IMG/VR virus record: IMGVR_UViG_3300033153_003685
Coordinates: 1-35,370 of that record
Source of the DNA: a virus
DNA: 35,370 bases
Direction: 5' to 3' (one strand)
Position 1 is the stretch's first letter. Each line of letters begins with the position of its first letter. The notes under the pieces were generated by a model. The model worked only from the letters and a program-made list of their open reading frames with translations. It had not been told where the DNA came from and made no database searches. A program made the position numbers and the translations under genes. Positions 8,634 through 17,042 of this stretch are shown here, piece by piece.

Positions 8634-8965
8634 TTTTTCACCTCGACCTCCACCTCGGTCCCTGCCAGCTCTTGGATAGCTGTGGCCGCTTGCAACACCA
8701 TGCCGGGCATCTTTTCAAAGACGACAAGCAAGTCCTCGCGCGATGGGTAGACGCGGCAAGCGATAGCAAGCTCCCGCATTGAAGCGAACTTGCTACCCTT
8801 ACCATCCGTTATCTTATCGGTGAAGCGCTGATAGTCAGCGAAGCTAGGAGACTTGAAGGCCACTTTGCCGTGCCGGGTGGCGAACACATGAATTTCTCCG
8901 TGCTCCTTCGCCAGCTCGTCAAGCTCAGCCTCTTCTGTTTTAACTTCCTTCAATGCTGATCCCAT
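8627..8965 (-). CDS. Tail assembly chaperone, short form (Mu gp41 position)
   Basis: 112 residues, acidic N-terminus (EVKTEEAELDELAKEHGE), then KVAFKSPSFADYQRF and an alpha-helical C-terminus ending EVEVEVKKG. Size, position between tail tube and tape measure, and the slippery run at its end fit the family of small chaperones that bind the tape measure before the tube polymerises around it. It begins 10 bases after the tube gene. The longer frameshifted product is described separately at 8418-8633. Confidence 0.78.
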   Translation of the reverse strand: MGSALKEVKTEEAELDELAKEHGEIHVFATRHGKVAFKSPSFADYQRFTDKITDGKGSKFASMRELAIACRVYPSREDLLVVFEKMPGMVLQAATAIQELAGTEVEVEVKKG

Positions 8966-8975
8966 AGTCTACCCC

Positions 8976-9425
8976 TTATGTGAGAATGCCGCTGACGGCG
9001 TTTAGGCCGTCAGTCTCTACCCTGAAGATGCTCAGGTCAAGGCTCACCTCAAGCGGGTCCGTTCCTTGGCTGCCGCCGCCCTCCATGTTGGTTATACGGC
9101 AGCCGATGAGCCGGTTAACTTGGACGGGAGCGTTTGTGTCAGAGTAGGTGATGGTCACGCTGAAGCTCTGCTCCATGAAGCCGTCACCGAGCGCCTTGAT
9201 GATTTCCGCATACTCCTCGGAATAGACCACCATGGAGCCCTCGGCGGTATACTCGCCGCGGGTGCGGCCAAGAAGCTCGGCGCGAGTACCGCGCACCTCG
9301 CCAGGTTCAAGGCTATGGGTGAAGCTGATTTCCTTCACGCCGGTGAAAATGCCGATGTCACCAACATCGATCTCGATGGAGCTGTAATCGTATTTGTTGC
9401 CGTTTATGAGTGGGTAGGTAGCCAT
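8976..9425 (-). CDS. Tail tube protein
   Basis: 149 residues directly after the sheath gene, the conserved sheath-tube pair. It is beta-rich: SSIEIDVGDIGIFTGVKEISFTHS at the start, then RGEYTAEGSMVVYSEEYAEI and the C-terminal RITNMEGGGSQGTDPLEVSL, where a loop before the last beta hairpin ends in a PLEVSLDLS strand as in many tube proteins. It forms the hexameric rings of the inner tube. Size is close to other myovirus tube proteins (about 120-175 residues). Confidence 0.85.
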   Translation of the reverse strand: MATYPLINGNKYDYSSIEIDVGDIGIFTGVKEISFTHSLEPGEVRGTRAELLGRTRGEYTAEGSMVVYSEEYAEIIKALGDGFMEQSFSVTITYSDTNAPVQVNRLIGCRITNMEGGGSQGTDPLEVSLDLSIFRVETDGLNAVSGILT

Positions 9426-9434
9426 TATGAATCC

Positions 9435-10874
9435 TTAGACGGTCACAGAGAAGCCGATTTGCGTGGTGATATATTTGCTGTAGCCAAGCGGGCGGACAGC
9501 AACGTCGCTGTTGACCGTTTGCGAGACTTGGATGTTATTGGTGCGGTCTATTTGGTAACTGAAGTCAGAGACATGGCCGCGCGTCCCTTCCGCGTTGCTC
9601 GGTGCGGTGAGCTGGGCCGCCAAGGCATCGCGCCCTCTTGTCTCCAGCCTTGCCGCGTCCAGCTCGTTGATGGTGCCGGTCGGCGTCGTCCGCAGGCCCA
9701 TCGAGATGAAGTTTTGCTGAACGAGGTAGGTCGTCTTGCAAGCCACGTCCATGACGCGCCCATACTGCCAATAAATGAAGTCCGAGCCGGGGTCACTCTT
9801 CAGCCTGGCGTTGGTAATGTAGAAGCCGGGACGCCCCAGCCAACTACGGGTGGTCGTGATTCGGTGGACGTCTAGCACCTCATTCAGAAATTCATCGTGC
9901 GAGATTGAGAGCACTCCAGCGAGCGCTCCCGATGCCACGCGGGCGAGGTCGGTGCTGATAAGAGATGCAGCGGCGCGCGAGCCAACCACGTCCACAATTG
10001 AGCGGCTAGGTGCTCCCCAGCCGGAGAAGGCCTTGCTAGATGCGACATCACAAGAACCGTAGCAGACGCAAATCCGGTTATCGCTCACGGCTCCGAAGGC
10101 GGTGATAACGTTGGCCGTCGTGTCGTCGCCAGCGTCCATGATGGCGCGGGTGAAGCGAAACTGGCTTTCAAAGGCCGCCATGTGAGTCTGAAGCGCGCCA
10201 AACAACGTCACGCCATCTGCCGCAGTCGCCGGCGTGCCGGTGAGAATCAGGAAAGCCCATTCCGTGGAATCGGCCAGCAACGCGGTGACCGCAGTCGCCA
10301 AGCCAGCGGCGTTATAATAGGGCGCAGTGCAGTCGAAGCTGTGAACGTCGCCAAGCTCGAAAGCAATCGGCCCGCCGCCAACGACAAAGGTCAGCGTCAG
10401 CCCGGTGCTCGGCACGGTGTAGGTCATGCCGGCAGGGACGTTGATGGGCTCGCTGAAGGTGCGGCCGTCGTCAAGACTATAGCGAAAGACGCCGGTCCCC
10501 ATCGTGATGCCGTCAGACGTTTCCACGACGAGGACTTGCACCTCATAGGAATCGTTGGAAGCGCCCGCGACCGTGATGGTGCCAGTTGATGCGCCAACGC
10601 GGACGGGCGTTACCGCTCCAGCGGCGCCAGCGGCGTTAACCGTCAGAGCCATCGCAAGGACCGGGCTGCCAGCGATGTCGAGCGAGCGGCATACCGCTTC
10701 AGTTAACGGACCCTGGCCAAGCGCCGTCACTGCTGCGCTCTTGGTCGAGAAACTTTGAAGGGTATCGACTGCGCCAAGCTCGCAACAGCCGAGCAGAAGC
10801 GGAGTCGTGGACGAAGGCTCAACGAGCCCTAGACCGGGGTCTAGGATGGTGATGGTCTGATTCGGAATGGGCAT
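9435..10874 (-). CDS. Contractile tail sheath protein (DUF2586-like, Mu gpL position)
   Basis: 479 residues, the expected size for a Mu-type sheath. Segments typical of the family are the N-terminal strand, ESQFRFTRAIMDAGDD and FGAVSDNRICVCYG in the middle, RIVDVV-like SRSIVDVVGSRAAASLI, then GFYITNARLKSDPGSDF and the conserved C-terminal core with KYITTQIGFSV. Its presence shows the phage is a myovirus. The tube gene follows after 9 bases. A Gly/Ala-rich insertion around residues 80-140 may be a surface-exposed domain. Confidence 0.9.
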   Translation of the reverse strand: MPIPNQTITILDPGLGLVEPSSTTPLLLGCCELGAVDTLQSFSTKSAAVTALGQGPLTEAVCRSLDIAGSPVLAMALTVNAAGAAGAVTPVRVGASTGTITVAGASNDSYEVQVLVVETSDGITMGTGVFRYSLDDGRTFSEPINVPAGMTYTVPSTGLTLTFVVGGGPIAFELGDVHSFDCTAPYYNAAGLATAVTALLADSTEWAFLILTGTPATAADGVTLFGALQTHMAAFESQFRFTRAIMDAGDDTTANVITAFGAVSDNRICVCYGSCDVASSKAFSGWGAPSRSIVDVVGSRAAASLISTDLARVASGALAGVLSISHDEFLNEVLDVHRITTTRSWLGRPGFYITNARLKSDPGSDFIYWQYGRVMDVACKTTYLVQQNFISMGLRTTPTGTINELDAARLETRGRDALAAQLTAPSNAEGTRGHVSDFSYQIDRTNNIQVSQTVNSDVAVRPLGYSKYITTQIGFSVTV

Positions 10875-10877
10875 TGG

Positions 10878-11207
10878 TTAACCTTTGGATTTCAAATAGG
10901 GGCTGACTGCATCAGCATGAGGGTTAAGGGGTGAGCGCTCCACCGCTTCGAGCGCGGCGACATATGCGGACTTTGTGATTTGGATTGGCTCGTTTGCCTC
11001 GTGGGCATGTCGAGCCCAGCCGTGGAGCGCCGCGGCTGCGTTGTGCTGCCAGCATGGAAGCATCTTGCGCTCTGGCCTTCGGCCAAAGCTGAAGCGTTGC
11101 AGCTCATAGCACCAAAGCTCTGGAGCCTTGGCTTCTGTGGATTGCACCTTGGCCGGCTTCTTCGGCTTCTTCTTCGTTGTCGTCGTTGTCTCTTCTTCGT
11201 CAGTCAT
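10878..11207 (-). CDS. Small protein of unknown function before the sheath gene
   Basis: 109 residues if started at ATG 11207, which overlaps the preceding stop by one base (TGATG); a GTG two codons upstream at 11213 is an alternative. The N-terminus is an unusual acidic, Thr-rich and Lys-rich tract (TDEEETTTTTKKKPKKPAK) that looks disordered. The rest contains two Trp/Cys segments (ELWCYELQRF, MLPCWQHNAAAALHGWARH). Mu has small gp38 at this position. I cannot assign a function. Confidence 0.6.
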   Translation of the reverse strand: MTDEEETTTTTKKKPKKPAKVQSTEAKAPELWCYELQRFSFGRRPERKMLPCWQHNAAAALHGWARHAHEANEPIQITKSAYVAALEAVERSPLNPHADAVSPYLKSKG

Positions 11208-11725
11208 CAGCACACCGTTTCTTCGGAGCCCGTTGGCGGGTAGATGAATTTGCCAGCGTGAGTTTCCGCCGTGACTATCGCCAGCGGCTTCGCCACGTCA
11301 ATAACGGGAATCCGCAGCAGGGCATCGAGCACAATCTTTTGCCCGCGTGCCGAGTAGTCTGCGCCGGTTTGGGTTTGAGTGTCCCACGTATGATTGCTGA
11401 ACTCGATGGAGCCGAGCATCAGGCGAAGGCTAGCGGCTATCACGAGATGCATCATCTCCTCGGCCTGCTCAACGTCTTGGCCCCAGATGTGGATTTCACA
11501 ATTCAGCTCGACGGTGCGAAACTGCCGCGCTCTATCGGTGCCCGCTCCCATCAGCCTGCCGCCGACGTTCTGCGTTGCCGTGATAGGTCCGCCCGTTGGA
11601 ATCCAAACGATCCGCGGCCAGTCGGCGTTCTCTTTCTCCGCTAGCCTACCGGTCGAATAGTTGAACCCGGCAAGCGTAGCGTCCGCCTGAATCTCATCGA
11701 CTATCTGATTGAATCGTGAAGCCAT
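11207..11725 (-). CDS. Tail terminator / neck protein (Mu gp37-like)
   Basis: 172 residues. It sits after the gpG-like gene and before the sheath, the slot of Mu gp37 (DUF1834), which caps the sheath and tube at the neck. A central ELNCEIHIWGQDVEQAEEMMHLV segment has the strand-helix pattern seen in tail terminator proteins, and TRQ-like boundaries around it are consistent. It is joined to the upstream gene by a one-base TGATG overlap. Called from order and general pattern; no diagnostic residues. Confidence 0.6.
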   Translation of the reverse strand: MASRFNQIVDEIQADATLAGFNYSTGRLAEKENADWPRIVWIPTGGPITATQNVGGRLMGAGTDRARQFRTVELNCEIHIWGQDVEQAEEMMHLVIAASLRLMLGSIEFSNHTWDTQTQTGADYSARGQKIVLDALLRIPVIDVAKPLAIVTAETHAGKFIYPPTGSEETVC

Positions 11726-12207
11726 CAGCTGAGACGCTCCTCGAGAAGCTCATCGGCGACCATGACGTACTCCTTGAGCCACGACACTGGCAATTTTCTG
11801 TTAGGAAAAAACGGACGCGCTGGAATCTTCACCTTGCTAGCGAAAACCCACTGCTTGCCAATCTTGAACCGAAGAACCGATTTGCTCTTAGGCTTAATCG
11901 TTGCTCCGCTTTGGTGAGTGCTGGCGTATTTTACCGAAGCGTCTACTACGAACCTTGACGGCGAAAAGCTCTTAACCTTGACCGAGGTTTTTAGCGCGCC
12001 GGTATCGGATAGAATCTCGCCGCCCCTTGCCGTGGCCAGCCACTTCTTGCCATAGGGGTCTGACTCACTGTCGAATCCATCAGCGACAAGATCAACGGAA
12101 GCGCTGGCAAGGTCCTCGGAAAGCTCGGCGCCCATATCTGACCAAAGGCTTTCCAGCTTCTTGGATAGCCTTTCGACTTGCTTTGTGTCAACTATAAGTG
12201 CGGTCAT
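11725..12207 (-). CDS. Tail completion / virion morphogenesis protein (Mu gpG-like)
   Basis: 160 residues with the family's recognisable core: DPYGKKWLATARGGEILSDTG near residues 50-70, followed by LKTSV, KYASTHQSGATI and IPARPFFP. This pattern marks the Phage_tail_S / gpG family, which acts at the head-tail joint. It is encoded between gp36- and gp37-like genes; in Mu itself gpG lies earlier, near gpF, so the gene has moved relative to Mu. TAATG and TGATG junctions on both sides show tight translational coupling. Confidence 0.8.
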   Translation of the reverse strand: MTALIVDTKQVERLSKKLESLWSDMGAELSEDLASASVDLVADGFDSESDPYGKKWLATARGGEILSDTGALKTSVKVKSFSPSRFVVDASVKYASTHQSGATIKPKSKSVLRFKIGKQWVFASKVKIPARPFFPNRKLPVSWLKEYVMVADELLEERLS

Positions 12208-12641
12208 TACCAGCCCCGCAAGGTGTCCGGCGTGCCGGTGCCGTTGAGAACATTAGCGCCAGCCGTGGCGACTCGCGGACGCCCCTCGTTGACGGTGCCG
12301 GTGGCGTCTGCCGTTTGAGATAGCGCAACGGTGCCAGATGCTAGCTGCTCGCACCAGCGGATTGTGTCCTCATAGCGAAGCCGAAAGTTGGCGTCGTATT
12401 CGTCCGGGTTATACCCGCGAAACTGGATGAGGTCGTAAGCGGTAATAACAACGCAAGCCCTGACCACTTCATCGGGATAGGGTTGCGCTAGCGGGAGCGT
12501 ATGTTGCGCCCGCAGATAGGAGTCGATAAGCCCCGAAGCCTTTTCAAGATGGTCGTCTTGAGTAGCTACGGGAATGTTGACGAGGGCAGCCGCAGGCAAG
12601 CCTAAGACTGCGAGGTCTGCTGCTGTTGCATATTGAGCCAT
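12207..12641 (-). CDS. Mu gp36-like head-tail connector (DUF1320)
   Basis: 144 residues. The start AQYATAADLAVLG, the helix HLEKASGLIDSYLRAQHTLPL and ACVVITAYDLIQFRGYNP-type sequence are characteristic of the DUF1320 / gp36 family, helical adaptor-like proteins at the portal-neck interface. It begins 20 bases after the capsid gene and overlaps the next start by one base. A Thr/Gly-rich C-terminal tail (residues 110-140) is probably flexible. Confidence 0.82.
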   Translation of the reverse strand: MAQYATAADLAVLGLPAAALVNIPVATQDDHLEKASGLIDSYLRAQHTLPLAQPYPDEVVRACVVITAYDLIQFRGYNPDEYDANFRLRYEDTIRWCEQLASGTVALSQTADATGTVNEGRPRVATAGANVLNGTGTPDTLRGW

Positions 12642-12661
12642 TGACTGCCCTCGTCCCCAGT

Positions 12662-13567
12662 TTAGTTACAGCGAGCCATTAGGAAGAACAGCCCGTATCC
12701 AACGGCCCCACGAGCGTCTACGCCCCAGAGGATTTGCTTGTCAAAGAAGATGTTATCCTCCGTTGGTCCCGTCTTCGCGACAAGCTCTGGAGCTTTGCGA
12801 AGCTGGAAGACAAGCGGCTTGATGGCCTTGCTCGTGTCGGCGAGATACCAGCGGGCCGGCTCGTTGGCCAATTCAGGGACAACCAAGAGTTTGGCCGAGC
12901 CCTGAAAGACGTTCGAGACCCCAGCGTTGACTCCGCCGGGGTCGGCGATGATGGTGCTATTGAGAATCTCGCGCGCCTGGCGTTCGAGTTGTGGCGGGAC
13001 GATTAAGCAATCCGGCATGACGCCGAGCGGCAAGCCGTCCTCCCCGTTGTAACTCATCATCGCTTCTCTGACGTCGCCATAGTTGACGGGCGTCAGAGGA
13101 GTTGCGGCGAAGAGATTCGACTGGACGCCAGCGGGGTCGATGGGGTGAGCTACGTTGAAGAAGCTCAAGCCGTCGAAGCCGATGCCAGTCGTTGCGCCGA
13201 GCTGCAAAGCATCACGACACAATTCGTCTGGCCACTTGCGAGCCTGCCGCCCCATCTCAGACATGAGAGGAGCGTAGGTGCCCAAGTTGGCATCCTCGAA
13301 GTCATCACGGTCCACGGCGACCGTAAGCTCAAAGGGCAAGTTGGTCAGCGTATAACTTGACGCGCTGACGTTCTGAAGGATGCGCGGCCCAAGCCATTGT
13401 CGCATTCTCGGCAAGCGCTGCATCCAGCCATAGGTGTTCGTCCGGTTGGACGAAGGGACCACGGTGGCCAGTTGGTCGTGCCAAATAGGCGAGTCGCTGT
13501 AGGCGTCGCGGAAGCGGGTGCTGAAGCTCGTTTGAAGAGCTGCAATTGCTGCTGGTGTGATTAGCAT
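12662..13567 (-). CDS. Major head (capsid) protein, Mu gpT-like
   Basis: 301 residues, the normal length of gpT. Family features seen: an N-terminal helical start (LQTSFSTRFRDAY), RLPRMRQWLGPRILQNVSAS, LPFELTVAVDRDDFED, then LPLGVMPDCLIVPPQLE, and the C-terminal LFFLMARCN. It assembles the HK97-fold shell around the scaffold cleaved by the upstream protease. Genes in order are protease/scaffold, decoration protein and capsid, as in Mu. The N-terminal region is not extended, so scaffold function must come from the protease gene. Confidence 0.92.
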   Translation of the reverse strand: MLITPAAIAALQTSFSTRFRDAYSDSPIWHDQLATVVPSSNRTNTYGWMQRLPRMRQWLGPRILQNVSASSYTLTNLPFELTVAVDRDDFEDANLGTYAPLMSEMGRQARKWPDELCRDALQLGATTGIGFDGLSFFNVAHPIDPAGVQSNLFAATPLTPVNYGDVREAMMSYNGEDGLPLGVMPDCLIVPPQLERQAREILNSTIIADPGGVNAGVSNVFQGSAKLLVVPELANEPARWYLADTSKAIKPLVFQLRKAPELVAKTGPTEDNIFFDKQILWGVDARGAVGYGLFFLMARCN

Positions 13568-13585
13568 TTTCTTATTCCTTATTCT

Positions 13586-14008
13586 TTACGGGTAGCTGAT
13601 TGCAACCCAAACGCCATCAGCGTCTACTTCGTAAACTCGGCCCGCAGTGCTTTGCGTAGCGCCGCCATTCGTTGCGGATACCGTCGCATCGTCGAGGATG
13701 AAACAATCCTCGCCAACCTGAGTCGCCGGGATAGGGTCCGCGCCATCGTTAGCAAAGCGGAAGATTCCGCTTTTCACTCGGACGTTGAGGTCGCCCGCAG
13801 CGCCGCCCGTGTTATCCACGAACTCACCGCAGCGGCCAGCCGCAACGAGCCCCGTGACAGCCGTGCCGGGGGCAAAGTTGCCATTGGCATCGACAACCAT
13901 CAAGGCGCCTTGGTAGCAGACGGCTGCAGCCGCCGCGCCATATTCTGAAATCATGGAAAAGCTGGACGCCTTTTCAGGGACGTCCGTGTCAATTGCTAGT
14001 GCGGTCAT
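13586..14008 (-). CDS. Head decoration protein (capsid cement), Mu gp35-type position
   Basis: 140 residues, rich in Ala, Gly and beta-formers: YQGALMVVDANGNFAPGTAV, LVAAGRCGEFVDNT, RFANDGADPI and VYEVDADGVWVAISYP. These resemble small beta-tulip cement proteins that trimerise on the capsid surface and are often annotated as head decoration proteins beside the capsid gene. It is joined to the protease gene by a 4-base ATGA overlap and lies 18 bases before the capsid gene. Confidence 0.7.
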   Translation of the reverse strand: MTALAIDTDVPEKASSFSMISEYGAAAAAVCYQGALMVVDANGNFAPGTAVTGLVAAGRCGEFVDNTGGAAGDLNVRVKSGIFRFANDGADPIPATQVGEDCFILDDATVSATNGGATQSTAGRVYEVDADGVWVAISYP

Positions 14009-15129
14009 TTCGCCACCTCGATGCTCTCTCGTTTGCGCTCTGCCATGAATGACTCACGAGTAGCCAGGCCGAGCTTGATGGCTTCTTCATCCTCATCGCT
14101 GAGAATGATTGCGCCGTCGCTTTGGGGTTGAATGGCGGAGACTGGAGCCACGGTGGGCGCGGCGTCTCCGAATGTTGAAAGGGATTCCATCGACTGGCCA
14201 CGAGCCCAATCATGGAGGCTCGGCGGCAGCTTGCCCGCTTCGCTCAGTTTGCCAATGAGCTGGTCGCGGTCTTGCGCTTGCTTCTCATCGGTCAGCGATT
14301 TGATTTGCTGGCTAAGCTCTGCGACCTTGGCCGGTAGCTCAGCGTTGAGCTTGATGGCTGCGGCTGCAGCGTCAAGGGTTTCGGTTCCAGTCACGGCGAG
14401 AACTTCGCGCGACCAACTGTTAAATTCCTTGGCAATATTAACCGCTTCGTTTTCAGTGGCGGCGCCAAGGACTGCTAGAATCTTCTCAGACACTTTTCGG
14501 ACCTCGTTTGTAGTGGCCGCCGCGCGGGATTGCGTTGACGGAACATTCTCTAATTGATTGGCGACAAGCGGCTCAGCGTCCCTTGTTGCTGGCAAGTTGG
14601 TCAACGCCACGTTTAGCAGTTGCGTTATTTGCCCTGTCTTGCGGTCATAGTTAAAGGCTGGCGATAGAAAGCGAAACTCGCGCCCGCGAAGCATCGCCGC
14701 GGCTCGCTCTGTCCACTCGACGTTAAGCGCCATCAGTTTGTTGTCCACGATGGCCGGCGTGAACCATCCCGCGGCCACGCTCGTCTCTGGCGTCTTGACC
14801 GCTGCTAGCATCCCGTGGTCGAAGTCAATCGGCAGCCGGTCAGCGCCATGCTCTTGGAAGGCGAGCATCACGCGGGCCGCGGCATCGTCGTCAAAGACAA
14901 ACTCGCCTTTGCTCGTTGAGAGATTGCCAAGCGTGAAGATAACAAACTCGCTCGGCGGCTCGGTGCCGATGACGACGGACAAGGACGCTCGCATCATGTC
15001 GGCCTCTTGCTCGATGGCGCGGCCTTGCTGCTCGGCTTTGCGCTCAGCATCTGGGCCGGTATAGCACTTGCCATCCTCGCCCCACTTGTAACCGCTCACT
15101 CCGTCAATTTGGCAAGTCTGAACTGGCAT
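14005..15129 (-). CDS. Prohead protease with C-terminal scaffold, Mu gpI-like
   Basis: 374 residues. The first 40 residues (CQIDGVSGYKWGEDGKCYTG) form a small domain found at the start of many phage head proteins. The Mu-like protease core follows with LPIDFDHGML, AAGWFTP and REFRFLSPAF. From about residue 210 the protein is a helical, Lys/Glu/Gln-rich scaffold (AELSQQIKSLTDEKQAQDRD) removed during maturation. Start ATG 15129 overlaps the previous gene by 26 bases. The PF10123-type assignment is from motifs and position. Confidence 0.85.
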   Translation of the reverse strand: MPVQTCQIDGVSGYKWGEDGKCYTGPDAERKAEQQGRAIEQEADMMRASLSVVIGTEPPSEFVIFTLGNLSTSKGEFVFDDDAAARVMLAFQEHGADRLPIDFDHGMLAAVKTPETSVAAGWFTPAIVDNKLMALNVEWTERAAAMLRGREFRFLSPAFNYDRKTGQITQLLNVALTNLPATRDAEPLVANQLENVPSTQSRAAATTNEVRKVSEKILAVLGAATENEAVNIAKEFNSWSREVLAVTGTETLDAAAAAIKLNAELPAKVAELSQQIKSLTDEKQAQDRDQLIGKLSEAGKLPPSLHDWARGQSMESLSTFGDAAPTVAPVSAIQPQSDGAIILSDEDEEAIKLGLATRESFMAERKRESIEVAK

Positions 15130-15301
15130 CGCTCACAATCTCCATAATCATCGGCGCGGGGTCCGCGTCCCTATCGGCTATGGGCTCACCGTCGGAGCCG
15201 CAAACCTCACAAGCCATCTCACCAAGCCAGATGGCCGGACAACGGACGCAAGCTCGCCACGTCGCAGAGTCTGACAATAGTTTACCCATGAAGCTCATCA
15301 T
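15104..15301 (-). CDS. Small zinc-ribbon protein
   Basis: 65 residues from ATG 15301, chosen because it makes a 4-base ATGA overlap with the previous gene; a longer upstream frame would overlap that gene by 130 bases. Two CxxC pairs (CVRCPAIWL and CEVCGSDGEP) separated by about 11 residues form a likely zinc ribbon. The C-terminus is acidic. It lies between two head genes, so an assembly or DNA-contact role is possible, but the function is unknown. Confidence 0.6.
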   Translation of the reverse strand: MMSFMGKLLSDSATWRACVRCPAIWLGEMACEVCGSDGEPIADRDADPAPMIMEIVSDASSDLPN

Positions 15302-15525
15302 GGGGCCCCTGGCGGCGTGTCGTCTTGCCATGCTGCCGTCTGCATTAGCGCAAGCGCCGCGGCGTGGTTGAGTGTTAACAGGCCAGCGAAAGCGGGCGGC
15401 GTCGCGCCTATCCACTTCAGAATGCACTGGCCTTCATCGAGGCTGATTCTCACCGTCGCCTCCTCTTCGATAGCTTGCTCGTACTGCTCCGCTGTGGCGG
15501 GATAGCTAACAACGCAATAAGTCAT
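15298..15525 (-). CDS. Small hypothetical protein in head module
   Basis: 75 residues: TYCVVSYPATAEQYEQAIEE at the start, then a Leu/Ala-rich helix (LLTLNHAAALALMQTAAW). ATGA overlaps join it to the LamG-domain gene upstream and to the zinc-ribbon gene downstream, which supports it being real. No family recognised and no membrane segment strong enough to call. Confidence 0.55.
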   Translation of the reverse strand: MTYCVVSYPATAEQYEQAIEEEATVRISLDEGQCILKWIGATPPAFAGLLTLNHAAALALMQTAAWQDDTPPGAP

Positions 15526-17039
15526 GTCGGAACATCTCCAGTTAAGTCCGCCGCGTCCATGTTGGATTGGAAGCCGTCGCTGCTACCAACGACATCGAAC
15601 ACGGACGCTTGGCCAAGCGCAATACCATCGAACGTGGCGTCACCGCAACGCCACCAATGGAGTAAGTCGGCGTTTGCGCTATGCGTCGAGAGGTCAACCG
15701 GCAGGCCGCCGTGGTACATTTCAACGCACTCCGCTGTCGTTAGCGCGCGACTGTAAAAACTAGCCTCGTCGAATCTTCCTGAGTAGAAGCTGATAGCAGT
15801 CGGGCCCCCGGTATCACGAGCACCAAGCAAAACCTCGCTCCCGACTGGGCCAAGCCGGTCGCCCACAATGAGCTGCCAGCGCTCCGTGCCGCCGTCCATG
15901 TCAATCGTCAGGTTCGACCCGTCCCAGCTCATGACGGCCAGATGCCAAGCGTTATCGTTAAAGCTCGCCACGGTCGCCACGGTCTTCGGTCCCGTTGCCG
16001 TGTTCATGTAGGCGAAGATTCTGCCGCCATCGAGAAAGATAACCCAATCACGAGCGGCAAGGCCGGCCCACTTGCCGAAGATGTCCGCCGTCCCTACCTG
16101 CGAAGTCTTGAACCAAACCGCGGCGGTGAAATGCTGGTCTAGCCCGCTGAAGTCCGCAGCGCTCCCAAGGTTGACCCGCTCATCAATTCCGTCTGTACCA
16201 AGACTGAGGTCGTTCCAGAACAGCGCTCCAGGCGAGTCGGGCACGATGTCCGTGGAGATTGTGTTGATAGCGGCTAGGTCGTTTCCGTTTGCGCTTTGGT
16301 CGAATATCTCGCCGCCAGGCGCCGCGCTATCTCCAGTGCCGTCGCCCATTCGCCACCAGCCATCGAGGTTAGCGAATCCCGTGATGTCTAGCGGGCGGCC
16401 AGCGATGCCGGTTGTCTTATTGTAAAGCGTATTAACCTCAGCGGGACTGAGCGCGGCGCTCCAGATTGACAAGTCAGCCACGGAGCCGGGGAAATAGTTG
16501 CCGCCGGGATAACGCCCAATGTCGAGGTCGCCGCCGCCGAGAGTTGTATTTCCTCCCAGTGTATCTCTGTATGTAGCGCCGCTAGGGACCGGCATGGTGC
16601 TCGTTCCGTTGATGAAGGTCGTGCAGCCCGATGCCAAGCCGCTCCCGTTGTAAACCCAGGTCAACATTTTCCAACAACCGCTCAGCGTCGTTTGCGTCAC
16701 CGCTTCTTGGATGTAGAGGTTCCCGCCGAGCGAATTACACAGGAAAAAGAGCGGCTGGCCGAGATAGAAGCCAACGGCCCAGCCCATGATACTTCCAGCC
16801 GCTTGTTTGCTCGCGAGATAGATGCCGGCAGTCGATGTCCCTTTCACCCAAGCATTGATGGTAAAAGCCGCGTTCCAGTCAAACTCGCATCCGGTCACGC
16901 TGCCGCCAGCTCTCGTTAGCCGCTCGCTCACGCCATCGAGCACAATGGACTTTGTGTCGAAGGCTGGCACGGGCGGAGGTCCAAGCGGGCCACCTCCGCG
17001 CCTCATGGCGTAGCTGTTGGCGTTAGCGTAACCGGGCAT
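15522..17039 (-). CDS. Protein with two LamG / concanavalin-like domains, probable capsid surface protein
   Basis: 505 residues with two similar jelly-roll halves. Half one runs from about residue 28 (FDTKSIVLDGVSERL) to LDIGRYPGGNYFPGSVADLSIW near 200; half two from about 280 (LSLGTDGIDERVNLGS) to FYSGRFDEASFYSRALT near 460. Each has the LamG pattern of an ALxF-like start, a WHLAVMSWDG / WKMLTWVYNG central strand and a final GxxDEASFYSRALT or GSVADLSIWSAAL strand with a following TxxEV helix. Such domains bind carbohydrates. Its place inside the head operon rather than with the fibres suggests a capsid-displayed lectin-like protein (inference). Confidence 0.75.
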   Translation of the reverse strand: MPGYANANSYAMRRGGGPLGPPPVPAFDTKSIVLDGVSERLTRAGGSVTGCEFDWNAAFTINAWVKGTSTAGIYLASKQAAGSIMGWAVGFYLGQPLFFLCNSLGGNLYIQEAVTQTTLSGCWKMLTWVYNGSGLASGCTTFINGTSTMPVPSGATYRDTLGGNTTLGGGDLDIGRYPGGNYFPGSVADLSIWSAALSPAEVNTLYNKTTGIAGRPLDITGFANLDGWWRMGDGTGDSAAPGGEIFDQSANGNDLAAINTISTDIVPDSPGALFWNDLSLGTDGIDERVNLGSAADFSGLDQHFTAAVWFKTSQVGTADIFGKWAGLAARDWVIFLDGGRIFAYMNTATGPKTVATVASFNDNAWHLAVMSWDGSNLTIDMDGGTERWQLIVGDRLGPVGSEVLLGARDTGGPTAISFYSGRFDEASFYSRALTTAECVEMYHGGLPVDLSTHSANADLLHWWRCGDATFDGIALGQASVFDVVGSSDGFQSNMDAADLTGDVPT

Positions 17040-17042
17040 CTC

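Noticed and set aside
9066-9875. Long open frame on the plus strand (269 codons)
   Set aside because: It lies antisense to the tail tube and sheath genes, whose protein sequences are family-like. It has no ribosome site and no recognisable motif.
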